Assembly (NCBI RefSeq): GCF_001015055.1
Contig: NZ_BBWZ01000002.1
Span: forward strand, 186,001 to 250,000
DNA: 64,000 nt
Reading direction: 5' to 3'
Source: Aneurinibacillus tyrosinisolvens
Lineage (GTDB): Bacteria; Bacillota; Bacilli; Aneurinibacillales; Aneurinibacillaceae
The position numbers were made by a program, and so were the translations under genes. The notes beneath the pieces are model-generated. The model was not told the origin of the DNA. It saw nothing but the letters and a program-made list of their open reading frames with translations, and ran no database searches. Below are positions 45,702-55,352 of this stretch, in pieces (position 1 is the stretch's first letter; every line of letters starts with the position of its first letter).

Positions 45702-46808
45702 ATGAACATTCAATTCTTAGATTTAAAAACAACGTATTTGGAGTACAAAGAAGAATTTGATAGCGCGTATCAGCGTGTTATGAACTCTGGTTGGTATATA
45801 TTAGGAGAAGAGGTAGAAAGATTCGAAGAGGAATTTGCAAGATATTGTGGGACAAAGTATTGCATTGGTATAGGAAATGGATTAGAAGCCCTCTACCTCG
45901 TCCTAAAAGCTTGGGATATTGGTGAAAATGATGAAGTTATTGTACCTGCCAATACTTTCATTGCAACCTGGCTTGCTGTAACAGCTACCGGGGCGAAGCC
46001 TATTCCAATTGAGCCGAATAAACAAACATTTAATATAGATCCGGAAAAAATAGAAGAAAAAATAACTCCAAAAACAAAAGCAATTATACCGGTTCATCTA
46101 TACGGTCAAACGGCTGACATGAGTAAAATCACGGACATAGCAAATAAGTATAATTTATATATACTTGAAGATGCTGCACAGGCTCAAGGAGCTTACTATT
46201 ATGAAAAAAAAGCCGGTAACTTAGGCGACGCAGCAGCGTTTAGTTTTTACCCGGGGAAAAACCTTGGAGCCTTTGGGGATGCGGGTGCTGTTACGACAAA
46301 TGATTTTGAGCTTATGGAGAAGTTAAGAAAGCTAAGAAGCTATGGTTCACAGATAAAGTATATACACGAATTCAAAGGAACCAACTCAAGGCTGGATGAA
46401 CTTCAAGCAGCGTTTTTAAGGGTTAAATTAAGTAAATTGGATAGTTGGAATAAAAGAAGGCAAGAAATTGCGGAAAAATATATACATGCATTAAAGGATA
46501 CGAAATATATGGGACCGATTATCCCAGAAAACTTTATTCCTTCTTGGCACTTATTTGTCATAAAGACAAAAAATAGAGAGTATGTGCAGAAAAAATTACA
46601 AGAGTTCGGTGTTTCAACATTAGTTCACTATCCTGTACCTCCTCATTTAGCACAGGCATACGAAGACTTGAATTATGATTCAGGTGCTTATCCTATTACA
46701 GAAGAGTTATCACGTGAAATTTTAAGCTTGCCTATGGGCCCACATCTTACCGAAGAAATGGTGGATTATGTATGCGAAATACTGCTAAGAATCAATCAGG
46801 AAATTTAG
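45702..46808 (+). CDS. fdtB: PLP-dependent 3-keto-sugar aminotransferase (FdtB/QdtB, DegT family)
   Basis: A 368-residue DegT/DnrJ/EryC1 aminotransferase, adjacent to fdtA without a gap. The internal-aldimine Lys lies in [14 protein letters not shown], near residue 187, and [16 protein letters not shown] near 107-122 is typical of sugar aminotransferases. It transfers an amino group from glutamate to C3 of dTDP-3-keto-6-deoxyhexose. Together with fdtA, rmlA and rmlB of the same cluster and an acetyltransferase, it would complete the pathway to dTDP-Fucp3NAc or Quip3NAc, known S-layer glycan sugars in Aneurinibacillus. The 3' end overlaps the next gene by 37 bases. Confidence 0.92.
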   Translation: MNIQFLDLKTTYLEYKEEFDSAYQRVMNSGWYILGEEVERFEEEFARYCGTKYCIGIGNGLEALYLVLKAWDIGENDEVIVPANTFIATWLAVTATGAKPIPIEPNKQTFNIDPEKIEEKITPKTKAIIPVHLYGQTADMSKITDIANKYNLYILEDAAQAQGAYYYEKKAGNLGDAAAFSFYPGKNLGAFGDAGAVTTNDFELMEKLRKLRSYGSQIKYIHEFKGTNSRLDELQAAFLRVKLSKLDSWNKRRQEIAEKYIHALKDTKYMGPIIPENFIPSWHLFVIKTKNREYVQKKLQEFGVSTLVHYPVPPHLAQAYEDLNYDSGAYPITEELSREILSLPMGPHLTEEMVDYVCEILLRINQEI

Positions 46809-48688
46809 GGATAACTAAGATTACGAAGAAAATCAGAGCAAATCTTCGCAATATGTCTTGCTACTTTCTTCTTCGAAAATCTCCTCTCTTTAACAGTGAA
46901 TATTATCTTCAGACGAATCCGGACGTAAAGGACAGCAAAGTTAATCCAATTCTTCATTTCATATTTCATGGTGTGAATGAAGGACGTAACCCGCATCCTT
47001 TGTTTGATATTAATTACTATTTGTTACACAACCCGGATGTACGAGATGCTGATATTAACCCCCTTGTTCATTACTTACGGTATGGTGGACAGGAGGGAAG
47101 AAGGCCACACCCTCTCTTTGACGTAGAGTATTATGTAGCACAATGCGGACGTGATATTCAATTAATTAAAAACCCGCTCCTTGATTATTTAATGAATGGG
47201 TTTGAAGAACGGTTGAGTACTCATCCACTATTTGATGCCAGGTTTTATATTGAACAATATATGAATGACGAGAAGGAAATTACTCCGCTGCACCATTTCC
47301 TGATGGATGGATGTAAGTCTGGGGCGTCCATCCACTCTGTTTTTTCTGAGTTTTCCTTTGATGAAAGTAAAAGCATTGTAATACGTAGCTATTTTACAGA
47401 AGGTAACGAACCAACAATTCAGCATCTTAAATATAATCCTGAACTAAGAGATTCATTAATTAATTACCTAAAAGAATGCCGGTTTGAGGCGTTTGACAAC
47501 CTGTTTAGACGTTCGATAAGGCTTTCCCCTCTTCAGAAGGCACAAACAGTTGCAAAAACATTTGCGGAGATTAAATTTGTTAAAGATGCAATCAAAGAAA
47601 ATGGACAATTATTACATCATAAAAACCAAGAAGGATGGAGCTTTTATTCACGTACTGATAATAATGAATTTCTTCTAACTCCGCCCGAAGAATATATAGG
47701 AATACTGAATAATGTTTCTCTTGTGGGAGGAACAAGATTGCTATTTAATCAACAGGGGCAATTGCTTCATGATGAATTAGCAAGTTTTTCGGGTGCAGAC
47801 TATGGAGTGAAAACATGGCAATACGTAAAAGTAGGTGAGCCTCATATAGCAGAAGTTTATAACACAAAGGTAATACCAAACAATACTATTAAAGAGGGTA
47901 TTTTAATATCGTGTGACCATGATAATAACTATTTTCACTGGTTAATTGAGTGTTTGACAAAAGTATTAATGATATCACAATTCAAAGAATTTGAAGGGGT
48001 TCCTTTGTTAATTGGCCGTAATCTTAATAAGAATTATATTAATGCCTTAGAAAAAATAGTTAACAATAGATTCCCAATTTTTCAGTTAGAAGACGGTTCT
48101 GTGTATGATATAAAGAGATTGATTTACCCGTCTGATCTTTCAAGAATATTAGACCGCTATAACGGCAAAATGACACCTGATACCGATATTGTTTTGTCTC
48201 GGGAATGGCTCCAATTAATCAGACAGGAGCTGCTTAGAGGAAAAGGAAGTTTAAATTATAAGCAAAAAGGTCGTAAGCTGTACCTTACACGACGTGGTGG
48301 CACTTATCGCAAGGTCCTTAATGAGCATGAAATTGAGTTGGAACTTCTAAAGGATGGCTTCGAAATCGTAGATTTAAATAGCTGTTCCTTTGATTTTCAG
48401 TTAGAAATATTTAACCAGGCAGATTTAATAGTTGCTCCAACAGGTGCTACTGTTACAAACATGCTATTTGTTCCTCCGAATACTAAATTTGTCGTATTTG
48501 TATCTGAACACCCAGGTAATAATCTTTATATTTGGGAGCAATTGGCCGATATTTGCAGTGTTGATTTAACCTATTGTTTTGGTGAGCGTGCTTTCGCACG
48601 TCAAGATTTACATGATGATTTCACAATTAATTTACCACAGTTATTAGCCACAATATCAAATATTGAACATTGTGAGGAAGTCGTATGA
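46772..48688 (+). CDS. GT61-type glycosyltransferase with N-terminal NPD repeats
   Basis: A 638-residue fusion protein starting within fdtB. After a basic start come four imperfect repeats (about residues 45-200) of the type F-(D/N)-x-x-Y-Y-L-x-x-N-P-D-V-x(6)-N-P-L-x-H-Y-(9)-E-G-R-x-P-H-P-L. These occur in multi-domain glycosyltransferases of many bacteria and are thought to be helical hairpins. From about residue 345 a GT61 (DUF563) domain follows, with [13 protein letters not shown] near 389-401, and [18 protein letters not shown] near 547-564. The GT61 family includes xylosyl- and N-acetylglucosaminyltransferases. Donor and acceptor here are unknown. An ABC-exported glycan fits the cluster. 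Confidence 0.8.
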   Translation: MRNTAKNQSGNLGITKITKKIRANLRNMSCYFLLRKSPLFNSEYYLQTNPDVKDSKVNPILHFIFHGVNEGRNPHPLFDINYYLLHNPDVRDADINPLVHYLRYGGQEGRRPHPLFDVEYYVAQCGRDIQLIKNPLLDYLMNGFEERLSTHPLFDARFYIEQYMNDEKEITPLHHFLMDGCKSGASIHSVFSEFSFDESKSIVIRSYFTEGNEPTIQHLKYNPELRDSLINYLKECRFEAFDNLFRRSIRLSPLQKAQTVAKTFAEIKFVKDAIKENGQLLHHKNQEGWSFYSRTDNNEFLLTPPEEYIGILNNVSLVGGTRLLFNQQGQLLHDELASFSGADYGVKTWQYVKVGEPHIAEVYNTKVIPNNTIKEGILISCDHDNNYFHWLIECLTKVLMISQFKEFEGVPLLIGRNLNKNYINALEKIVNNRFPIFQLEDGSVYDIKRLIYPSDLSRILDRYNGKMTPDTDIVLSREWLQLIRQELLRGKGSLNYKQKGRKLYLTRRGGTYRKVLNEHEIELELLKDGFEIVDLNSCSFDFQLEIFNQADLIVAPTGATVTNMLFVPPNTKFVVFVSEHPGNNLYIWEQLADICSVDLTYCFGERAFARQDLHDDFTINLPQLLATISNIEHCEEVV

Positions 48689-49683
48689 ATAATGTAAAAG
48701 AAGGACATGTTAAGCCAAAAGTAAGTGTACTGCTTACTACTTTTAATCATGAAGAATATATATCAGAGGCGATAGAGAGTATTCTGGATCAGTCCTTTAC
48801 AGACTTTGAGTTGCTTATTATTGATGATGGCTCAAGGGACAAGACCAGAGAGATTATTACACGGTACAAAGATAGTAGGATCAAATGTATTTTTAAAAAA
48901 AATGAAGGACCAAGTATTGCTCTAAATACAGCTATTTCTTTAGCCAAGGGCCAATGGGTTGCCTTAATGTCTGGTGATGACATCTCGCATCCCAAAAGGC
49001 TGGAACTTCAGCTAAAATATGCAGAACTAAATGACTCTAAAGCTGTTTTTTGTTTGCCTCAGTTAATCGCATCGAAAGGCCACAGGTTAGATGACTCCTT
49101 TCTTCCAGTTCTTTATGGAAAAAGATGCATTTCAAAGGAGGATATCTTTAAAAGGCTATTTTTTGAAGGTAATTTTTTATGCGCGCCTAGTTGTCTAATT
49201 AATATTGATGTTTTCCAAAAGGCGGGGCTTTTCACTGAAGCTTCATTGCAGTTACAGGACTTCGATATGTGGGTACGTCTCTCTAAACATTATAAAATTG
49301 ACCTTATGGCGGAGAGGCTCCTGTTTTATCGGCTTCATGAAAATAATCTTTCGGGTCATAAGCAATATAATAGGACACGTTTTGAAAGCCTTATGATTTA
49401 TAAGACTATTTTGGATAATACAAGCTGGGAATTCTTAAACGCTTGTTTCCCTGAGTATATCTCATACCGTTCCTACAATGATGATATAGAGCTCGAAATT
49501 GATAAAACCTTCCTTTATTTGCAGCATCCTCTTCAGATGATTCGACTAATAGGGGTAGAGCGGTTGTATAGTCAATTGAGTAATCCGCCTATTAAAGAGC
49601 GGCTTGAGCGAAGGAATTTCTCAATTAAGGAATTGTTTCTTCTAACAAGTTCGATTGATTTTTCAAGACTGTTAAATGCATAA
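48685..49683 (+). CDS. Glycosyltransferase, GT2 family
   Basis: A 332-residue protein overlapping the previous stop by four bases. Hallmarks of an inverting GT-A transferase are KVSVLLTTFNHEEYI near 12-26, LLIIDDGSRDKT near 42-53 and ALMSGDD near 93-99 as the metal site, with FDMWVRL near 192-198 as the catalytic-base region. It should add one sugar to the lipid-linked glycan. The gene is followed by a strong terminator, so the unit from fdtA probably ends here. Confidence 0.88.
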   Translation: MNNVKEGHVKPKVSVLLTTFNHEEYISEAIESILDQSFTDFELLIIDDGSRDKTREIITRYKDSRIKCIFKKNEGPSIALNTAISLAKGQWVALMSGDDISHPKRLELQLKYAELNDSKAVFCLPQLIASKGHRLDDSFLPVLYGKRCISKEDIFKRLFFEGNFLCAPSCLINIDVFQKAGLFTEASLQLQDFDMWVRLSKHYKIDLMAERLLFYRLHENNLSGHKQYNRTRFESLMIYKTILDNTSWEFLNACFPEYISYRSYNDDIELEIDKTFLYLQHPLQMIRLIGVERLYSQLSNPPIKERLERRNFSIKELFLLTSSIDFSRLLNA

Positions 49684-49737
49684 AGTAGGATCCTAAGGCA
49701 GTAATTATTAACAGGAATACTACTGTATTTTCATATG

Positions 49738-49772
49738 AAAGACCTGCTTTAATATCTAGGCAGGTCTTTTGC
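49738..49772 (+). terminator. Terminator after the fdtA-GT unit
   Basis: AAAGACCTGC and GCAGGTCTTT form a perfect stem and the sequence continues with T residues. Confidence 0.9.
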
Positions 49773-49914
49773 AGTTATTACTTCTCGCAATTTCAGTGCA
49801 ATAAATACCAGTTTTAAATAACCAAGAAATACACATGATTTCCTAGAAATATGTTACAATCAAAAGGGTTTAATTGTAGGAGATAAAAGTTTTATTATAT
49901 TTAGGAGACGTCTA

Positions 49915-50754
49915 ATGAAAATATTATTAATTGGTGGTTACGGCCTTCTAGGCGACGACATCTACAAGGTTTTTTCGTATAACCAACAAGAGATTATAAG
50001 AATTAAAAGAGAGCATTTAGACATCCTGGATACGAATAATCTGGAAGAAACAATATCATTAATACGTCCTGAGTTAGTAATAAATGCTTCTGGATATACA
50101 AACGTAGCGATGGCAGAAAGAGAATTTGAAAAAGCGTTTCAAGTCAACTGCTTAGGTATTTATAATTTAGTAAATACGCTTAAAAAATATGATATTCCCC
50201 TTATTCATTTTAGCACAGACTATGTGTTTGAGGGAGGAGGCTCAACGCCCTATAAGGAAGATGATCCTGCGATCCCCCTTAATAAATATGGGTTAACAAA
50301 GAAGATTTCTGAGGATATTATCGTAGCAAACTATGATAAGTACTATATTATCAGGACCTCCTGGCTTTTTGGTTCTAATGGGAAGTGTTTTCCGAGAACT
50401 ATTTTACAAAAACTGAGTTTGAATGAAAAAATATATGTTGTTAATGATCAATTTGGTACACCTACGTATACGCGAGACTTAGCAGAGGGTTTATTGAATA
50501 TACTAAGATTTCCTTTTGGGTTATACCATGTTACGAATGACGGATATACGACATGGTTTGACTATGCTCTGTTGGTTGCCAGTTATATGAAGTTGAATGA
50601 AAAAAACATTTTTCCTGTAACTTCTGATGAACAGTATGCCGGTGTGAATAGACCTAAATTTTCTGTTTTAAGTAATGAAAAGTGGAGTGATTTTGCTCCG
50701 CAGTTAAGGCCGTATAATAAAGCTGTGGAATGTTTCTTGCAAGTATTACAATAA
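49915..50754 (+). CDS. rmlD: dTDP-4-dehydrorhamnose reductase (RmlD family)
   Basis: A 279-residue extended SDR with ATG after TTAGGAG. NAD(P) motif IGGYGLLGDD is at 6-15, NASGYTNVAMAE near 62-73, STDYVFEGGG near 102-111 and the catalytic YGLTKK near 126-131. RmlD completes dTDP-L-rhamnose by NADPH reduction at C4. The other three rhamnose genes (rmlACB) lie about 4.6 kb downstream, so the usual rmlACBD order is broken by seven genes. It may instead reduce a different dTDP-keto-sugar, because an aminotransferase gene starts 21 bases later. Rhamnose is the first choice. Confidence 0.85.
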   Translation: MKILLIGGYGLLGDDIYKVFSYNQQEIIRIKREHLDILDTNNLEETISLIRPELVINASGYTNVAMAEREFEKAFQVNCLGIYNLVNTLKKYDIPLIHFSTDYVFEGGGSTPYKEDDPAIPLNKYGLTKKISEDIIVANYDKYYIIRTSWLFGSNGKCFPRTILQKLSLNEKIYVVNDQFGTPTYTRDLAEGLLNILRFPFGLYHVTNDGYTTWFDYALLVASYMKLNEKNIFPVTSDEQYAGVNRPKFSVLSNEKWSDFAPQLRPYNKAVECFLQVLQ

Positions 50755-50775
50755 TATAAAGTTGGAGTGATTTTA

Positions 50776-51909
50776 GTGTCAGTTCAGTTATTCGTCCCTA
50801 CATTTCGAATTGATGAATGTTTGGAAGAAATAAGGGAATGCTTGGAAAAAGGATGGACAGGGCTCGGATTTAAAACGATACAATTCGAGGATGAGTGGAA
50901 AAAGTATACCGGGTTGGAGAATGCTCATTTCTTGAATTCTGCAACAGTTGGACTCAATTTAGCTGTGAAGATTTTAAAAATGGAAAACGACTGGAACGAA
51001 GAAGATGAAATAATTTCTACACCTTTAACATTCATATCCTCAAACCATGCGATTGCATATGAGGGAATGAAAGTAGTCTTTGCGGATGTGGATCAACATT
51101 TATGTTTAGATCCTGCTGATGTAGAGCGGAAAATTACTGATAAAACAAAAGCCGTTTTGTTTGTGGGGATTGGTGGGAATACGGGCCAGTATCTTAAAAT
51201 TGTTGAGCTCTGTAAAAAATACAACTTAAAGTTGATTTTGGATGCGGCACATATGGCAGGTACAAGATTAAATGGACAAATTCCCGGAAAGGAAGCAGAT
51301 GTTGTTGTCTATTCTTTCCAGGCGGTTAAAAACTTACCGACTGCTGATTCCGGAATGATCTGTTTTAAAGAAAAGCAATATGATGAATTATGCAGAAAAC
51401 TTACTTGGTTAGGAATTAATAAAGATACTTATGCACGTTCTACTGATAAGGGAGCGTACAAATGGAAATACGATGTAGAATATGTCGGATACAAATACCA
51501 TGGGAATTCTATAATGGCAGCTATCGGACTTGTTCAATTGCGTTATTTAGATCAGGACAATGCATATCGCAGGCAGCTGGCAAAATGGTATGATGATCGT
51601 TTTAAACAGCATTCAAACTTAATTGGAACAATTAAACCAGCGGAAGATTGTGAATCGTCCAGGCATTTGTATATTATTGAAGTGAATAATAGAGATGAAT
51701 TATTATTAGCTCTTAATGAATGTGAAATTTATCCTGGAGTACACTATAGGGACAATACAGAGTATCGTATGTATGCTTATGGTAAAGGAACCTGTCCGAA
51801 TTCACACCGTTTGAGCGAGAGAATTATGTCTTTACCCATGCATCTAAAAATGAATAAACAGGATGTCGACTACATTTGTGATAAAGTGATTGAATATAGT
51901 TCTTTCTAA
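50776..51909 (+). CDS. DegT/DnrJ/EryC1 sugar aminotransferase
   Basis: I prefer GTG 50,776 (TTGGAG eight bases before) over GTG 50,767, giving 377 residues. The PLP-binding Lys lies in YSFQAVKNL near 182-190, and the family motifs FLNSATVGLNLAV near 55-67 and LILDAAHMAG near 156-165 are intact. It is not a copy of fdtB; sequence and motif details differ. With the GNAT gene downstream it probably makes an N-acetylated amino-deoxy-sugar, such as a 4-amino-4,6-dideoxyhexose. A terminator-like hairpin lies between it and the GNAT gene, so linkage is only by order. Confidence 0.85.
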   Translation: MSVQLFVPTFRIDECLEEIRECLEKGWTGLGFKTIQFEDEWKKYTGLENAHFLNSATVGLNLAVKILKMENDWNEEDEIISTPLTFISSNHAIAYEGMKVVFADVDQHLCLDPADVERKITDKTKAVLFVGIGGNTGQYLKIVELCKKYNLKLILDAAHMAGTRLNGQIPGKEADVVVYSFQAVKNLPTADSGMICFKEKQYDELCRKLTWLGINKDTYARSTDKGAYKWKYDVEYVGYKYHGNSIMAAIGLVQLRYLDQDNAYRRQLAKWYDDRFKQHSNLIGTIKPAEDCESSRHLYIIEVNNRDELLLALNECEIYPGVHYRDNTEYRMYAYGKGTCPNSHRLSERIMSLPMHLKMNKQDVDYICDKVIEYSSF

Positions 51910-51917
51910 ATATAATC

Positions 51918-51961
51918 GAACGATTCGCTTAGTTTTATGAAAACTTCGGATCGTTCTTTTT
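51918..51961 (+). terminator. Hairpin terminator between aminotransferase and acetyltransferase
   Basis: GAACGAT and ATCGTTC enclose inner pairs TAGTTTT/AAAACT and end in TTTTT. It may be leaky, as the next gene is only 36 bases further. Confidence 0.75.
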
Positions 51962-51996
51962 GAAATTTACCTGAATATAGAAGGTGTATATTAAAA

Positions 51997-52509
51997 ATGA
52001 AGCATAATTATTATGTCCAGGGAGAGGATTTGAATTTACGCCCAGTTGAGGAAAATGATCTAGAGAGGATAAGGGCCTGGAGGAATAAGGAGTCAATTAG
52101 GACTTTTTTTGTCTATCAGCAATTAATTAAGCCTAACCAGCAAACGGTATGGTATGCAGACTATTTAGAAAAAAACAATGATATTATGTTTATTATTGAG
52201 GAGAAGAAGAGTTTACAGCGTCCCATCGGTGCAGTAGCTCTTTATAATATTGATTTAAAGCGTTTGCGGGCTGAGTTTGGCCGTTTAATGATTGGGGATT
52301 CCGAGGCCAATGGAAAGGGATTAGGCTTGCAAGCTACCTCTTTAGTATGTGAGTTTGGTTTTTCTGTTCTTGGGCTTAAGGAAATATATCTTGAGGTTTT
52401 TGCTGAAAATCAAAGGGCTAAGAGGATTTATCAATCCTGTGGTTTTATTAATATTTCAACCTTTGAAAGAGATGGAAAAAGAATGTTAGGAATGTGTGTG
52501 AGCAAATGA
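51997..52509 (+). CDS. GNAT-family N-acetyltransferase
   Basis: A 170-residue protein with the fold order of GNAT enzymes: NLRPVEENDLERI near 13-25 and the acetyl-CoA pyrophosphate loop GDSEANGKGLGLQATSLV near 99-116, where the R/Q-x-x-G-x-G/A pattern is kept as N-G-K-G-L-G. The AKRIYQSCGF segment follows near 141-150. The arrangement is like that of sugar-amine acetyltransferases of the PseH/WecD type. It probably acetylates the product of the aminotransferase upstream. The stop overlaps the next start (ATGA), so it is coupled to the glycosyltransferase. Confidence 0.85.
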   Translation: MKHNYYVQGEDLNLRPVEENDLERIRAWRNKESIRTFFVYQQLIKPNQQTVWYADYLEKNNDIMFIIEEKKSLQRPIGAVALYNIDLKRLRAEFGRLMIGDSEANGKGLGLQATSLVCEFGFSVLGLKEIYLEVFAENQRAKRIYQSCGFINISTFERDGKRMLGMCVSK

Positions 52510-53726
52510 TAACTGAGAAACAAACCGAACGAAAGACGAAGGTTTTCGCTATATGCCTTGGTCAAATTCCTTCAGCAATAGTGGGAGTCGTTGAGCCGCT
52601 AAATGAACTGAAAAAAAAGAACATAATTGAATTTACTTTCCTGGAGACATTAAAGGTTACAAAAAGAGAAATTGCAGAAGCTGATGTAGTTATTTTTATT
52701 AGAAGCTCTGAAACATATGAATACACTATCGCAAAAGAGTGTAAGCGATTAGGCAAATATATTATATATTATTTAGATGACGATTTGCTTAATATACCAG
52801 AGACAGCAAATAGTTATATATATTTTAGTAATGAAACTATACAAAAAAACATTATAGATATTATGAAGCTGTCAAACTGCTTATGGACAAATAATATAAA
52901 TATAGAAAAAAAATACAAAGACTTTTTTTCGAAGTCGGCCGTTACTCACGCTCCAGCACTGCTGCTAAAGCATTTGGAATGGGCTGAAGAAATTGAAGAG
53001 AGCGATACAGTTAAAATAGGCTTTGCTGGAGGTATTGACCATCAGGGTTTCTTAGAGAGTTTCTTAGAAGAACCAATTCAGTATTTAATTCATAAATATG
53101 GTTCAAGTATTACCTTTGAATTTATGGGTGCGAAACCTAGCTTCGTGGAACGACTATCTCTCGTTTATATTCCGTATCAGGATACACATGAAAAATATAT
53201 AAAAATGATACAAGAACGAAGGTGGGATATTGGATTAGCTCCATTACCGGAAAGCCCATTTCATGCGTGCAAATATTTTAATAAATACTTAGAGTATGGA
53301 GCAATTGGTTGCGCCGGAGTATATTCAGATGTTCAACCATATAAGCAAATTGTTGTGAATGAATATAATGGCTTGTTAGTTGATAATGATAAAAATGCAT
53401 GGATGAAGGCAATAAGCAATCTGATTGAAAATGGGGAACTTCGAAAAAGAATTAGGCGGGAAGCCAGAAAAAAATTAGAAGACGAATTTACAACAATAAA
53501 TGTAGCAGAATCTGCACAGAGGAAAATAGACGAATTAAGTCGATATAAAGCCCCTGTTTGCAGAGAAGGACAAGTGAAGCTGCAATCCGGGAAAATTCAA
53601 TTTTTTATGGAAAGATTTAATACTATTATAAAAAATCATGGTATAAACTCACCAGTATATATAACTAAAAAAATCATAATTAAGTTATGTAGAAGGTTAC
53701 CATGGATGGACTCAAGAAAAGGATGA
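52506..53726 (+). CDS. Glycosyltransferase, GT4-like
   Basis: ATG 52,506 overlaps the previous stop as ATGA, which I prefer over GTG 52,494; it gives 406 residues. YIIYYLDDDLLNIPE near 84-98 and KIGFAGGIDHQGF near 173-185 mark the two Rossmann domains, and KYLEYGAIGCAGVYSDVQP near 260-278 is the donor-side loop. It resembles GT4/CgeB-like transferases of rhamnan clusters. It should act before export by the ABC transporter that follows at once. The donor is not readable. No signal peptide is seen, fitting a cytoplasmic, membrane-associated place of action. Confidence 0.75.
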   Translation: MITEKQTERKTKVFAICLGQIPSAIVGVVEPLNELKKKNIIEFTFLETLKVTKREIAEADVVIFIRSSETYEYTIAKECKRLGKYIIYYLDDDLLNIPETANSYIYFSNETIQKNIIDIMKLSNCLWTNNINIEKKYKDFFSKSAVTHAPALLLKHLEWAEEIEESDTVKIGFAGGIDHQGFLESFLEEPIQYLIHKYGSSITFEFMGAKPSFVERLSLVYIPYQDTHEKYIKMIQERRWDIGLAPLPESPFHACKYFNKYLEYGAIGCAGVYSDVQPYKQIVVNEYNGLLVDNDKNAWMKAISNLIENGELRKRIRREARKKLEDEFTTINVAESAQRKIDELSRYKAPVCREGQVKLQSGKIQFFMERFNTIIKNHGINSPVYITKKIIIKLCRRLPWMDSRKG

Positions 53727-53730
53727 TTCG

Positions 53731-54513
53731 GTGGTGGCTTTTTTTAAGAATGTTTTTCGGGCAAGACATATCTTGTTTAGCTTAGTCAATCAGGACTTGA
53801 AAAATAAATATAGAAATTCATTTTTTGGGATAGGCTGGTCGTTATTAACTCCACTAGGCTTAGTACTAATTATTGGTCTCGTTTTCTCCCAGGTACTAAA
53901 GCAGCCAATTAAGGATTTTGTGCCGTTTTTATTCTCCGGATTAATCCCCTGGTTGTACCTGGTTCAATGTGCAGATGGGGGAACGGCGGCGTTTATTTCA
54001 GGACAGGGCTACATAAAACAAACACAAACACCAATTGAGATCTTTCCTATAAGGGTTGTTCTTACATCGTTTGTCCAATTGTTATATTCGTTAGCAGCCT
54101 TTTTTATTATGTATTTATTTATAAGTCCAGAGAATTTTAACACTAATATGTTTTTTGTTATTATATCATTACCTATATGGTTGTTAGCTGGTATTGGCCT
54201 TGCTACTATCTCAGCTATCATTAATACTTATATACGCGATTACTCGCATCTTCAATCTTTAATTATTCAAGGTCTATTTTATGCTACCCCTATTATGTAT
54301 CCAGTATCACTCCTAGAAAAGTCAAAATATCGTTGGATATATGAATGGAATCCAATTCATTATCTTATAGAAATTATTAGAGAGCCTCTGCTTGGAAAAA
54401 AGATGCCTGATTTATCTATATGGTTGTCTGCAGTTGGATTTGTATTTTTAATCCTTTTTATAGGTGTTTTATCAATTGGAAAAATAGGTCGAAAGATAAC
54501 ATTTCGATTATAG
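53731..54513 (+). CDS. wzm: Polysaccharide ABC exporter, membrane subunit
   Basis: A 260-residue ABC-2 type permease, starting with GTG four bases after the transferase. Six membrane helices are visible, and the N-terminal amphipathic stretch with FFGIGWSLLTPLGLVLIIG near 30-48 is a hallmark of Wzm/TagG permeases. It exports a finished, lipid-linked glycan across the cell membrane, driven by the next gene. Presence of this exporter separates the second cluster from the Wzx/Wzy type in the first part of the window. In Geobacillus and Aneurinibacillus the same pair serves S-layer glycan export. Confidence 0.92.
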   Translation: MVAFFKNVFRARHILFSLVNQDLKNKYRNSFFGIGWSLLTPLGLVLIIGLVFSQVLKQPIKDFVPFLFSGLIPWLYLVQCADGGTAAFISGQGYIKQTQTPIEIFPIRVVLTSFVQLLYSLAAFFIMYLFISPENFNTNMFFVIISLPIWLLAGIGLATISAIINTYIRDYSHLQSLIIQGLFYATPIMYPVSLLEKSKYRWIYEWNPIHYLIEIIREPLLGKKMPDLSIWLSAVGFVFLILFIGVLSIGKIGRKITFRL

Positions 54514-54525
54514 GAAGGATAGAAC

Positions 54526-55263
54526 ATGAGTAGTATTAAGTTATCAAATGTTGACTTGGTATATCGTATTCAAAAAGAAGTAAAATTCAAGGATTTGCTT
54601 TTGAATTTGCGCGGTTCTAGGAAAAATGAAACTAGTAAAGGAAAGTATATCCACGCTTTAAAAGACTTTACCCTTTCGCTGAACGAGGGTGATCGACTAG
54701 GGATTATTGGACATAATGGCGCAGGCAAAAGCTCTTTACTAAAATTGATTGCAGGTATTTACCCGCCTACAAAAGGAAGTTTTAAAGTAGATGGACATGT
54801 TGCCTGTTTATTTGAGCTCGCTACGGGATTTGAGATGGAGGCCACTGGATGGGATAATATATATCTTCGTGGGCTAATGCTTGGAGAAACGCCTCAAACT
54901 ATAAGAAAAAAAATGGATGCTATTGCTGAGTTTAGTGAACTTGGTGATTATCTCAATATTCCTGTTAAATATTATTCTTCCGGGATGTTTATTCGGCTTG
55001 CTTTTTCTATTTCCACTGCAATTGAACCAGATATCCTCCTGCTAGATGAAGTCATGGCTGCCGGTGATGCTGGCTTCTTGGAGAAAGCTGAGAGAAGAAT
55101 GAAAGAACTGATGGATAAAGTTAAAATTCTTGTATTTGTTTCGCATTCTATGGATTCGATAAGAGATTTTTGTAATAAATGCGTATGGTTAGAACATGGG
55201 AAAATTAAGATGGTGGGAAATACCGAGGAAACCATTCAGGCTTACTTAGCTAGCTATAGATAG
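54526..55263 (+). CDS. wzt: Polysaccharide ABC exporter, ATP-binding subunit
   Basis: A 245-residue ATPase, 12 bases after wzm. Walker A GHNGAGKSS near 65-73, signature YSSGMFIRLAFS near 151-162, Walker B DILLLDEVMAAGD near 171-183, and the switch His in VSHSM near 205-209 are intact. It lacks the C-terminal carbohydrate-binding domain found in Wzt proteins that recognise a capped chain end, so export and chain length are probably not controlled by a methyl or similar cap. TagH-like teichoic acid exporters are longer still. The neighbouring rml genes fit a rhamnose-containing glycan. Confidence 0.92.
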   Translation: MSSIKLSNVDLVYRIQKEVKFKDLLLNLRGSRKNETSKGKYIHALKDFTLSLNEGDRLGIIGHNGAGKSSLLKLIAGIYPPTKGSFKVDGHVACLFELATGFEMEATGWDNIYLRGLMLGETPQTIRKKMDAIAEFSELGDYLNIPVKYYSSGMFIRLAFSISTAIEPDILLLDEVMAAGDAGFLEKAERRMKELMDKVKILVFVSHSMDSIRDFCNKCVWLEHGKIKMVGNTEETIQAYLASYR

Positions 55264-55352
55264 CTTAGCAGTTAGTTTAAAGCTTAACCTTTATGGGATT
55301 AAGATTCGAGTAATAATTGAAATTATAAAGTTGTTAATGGAGTTGAGAGATT

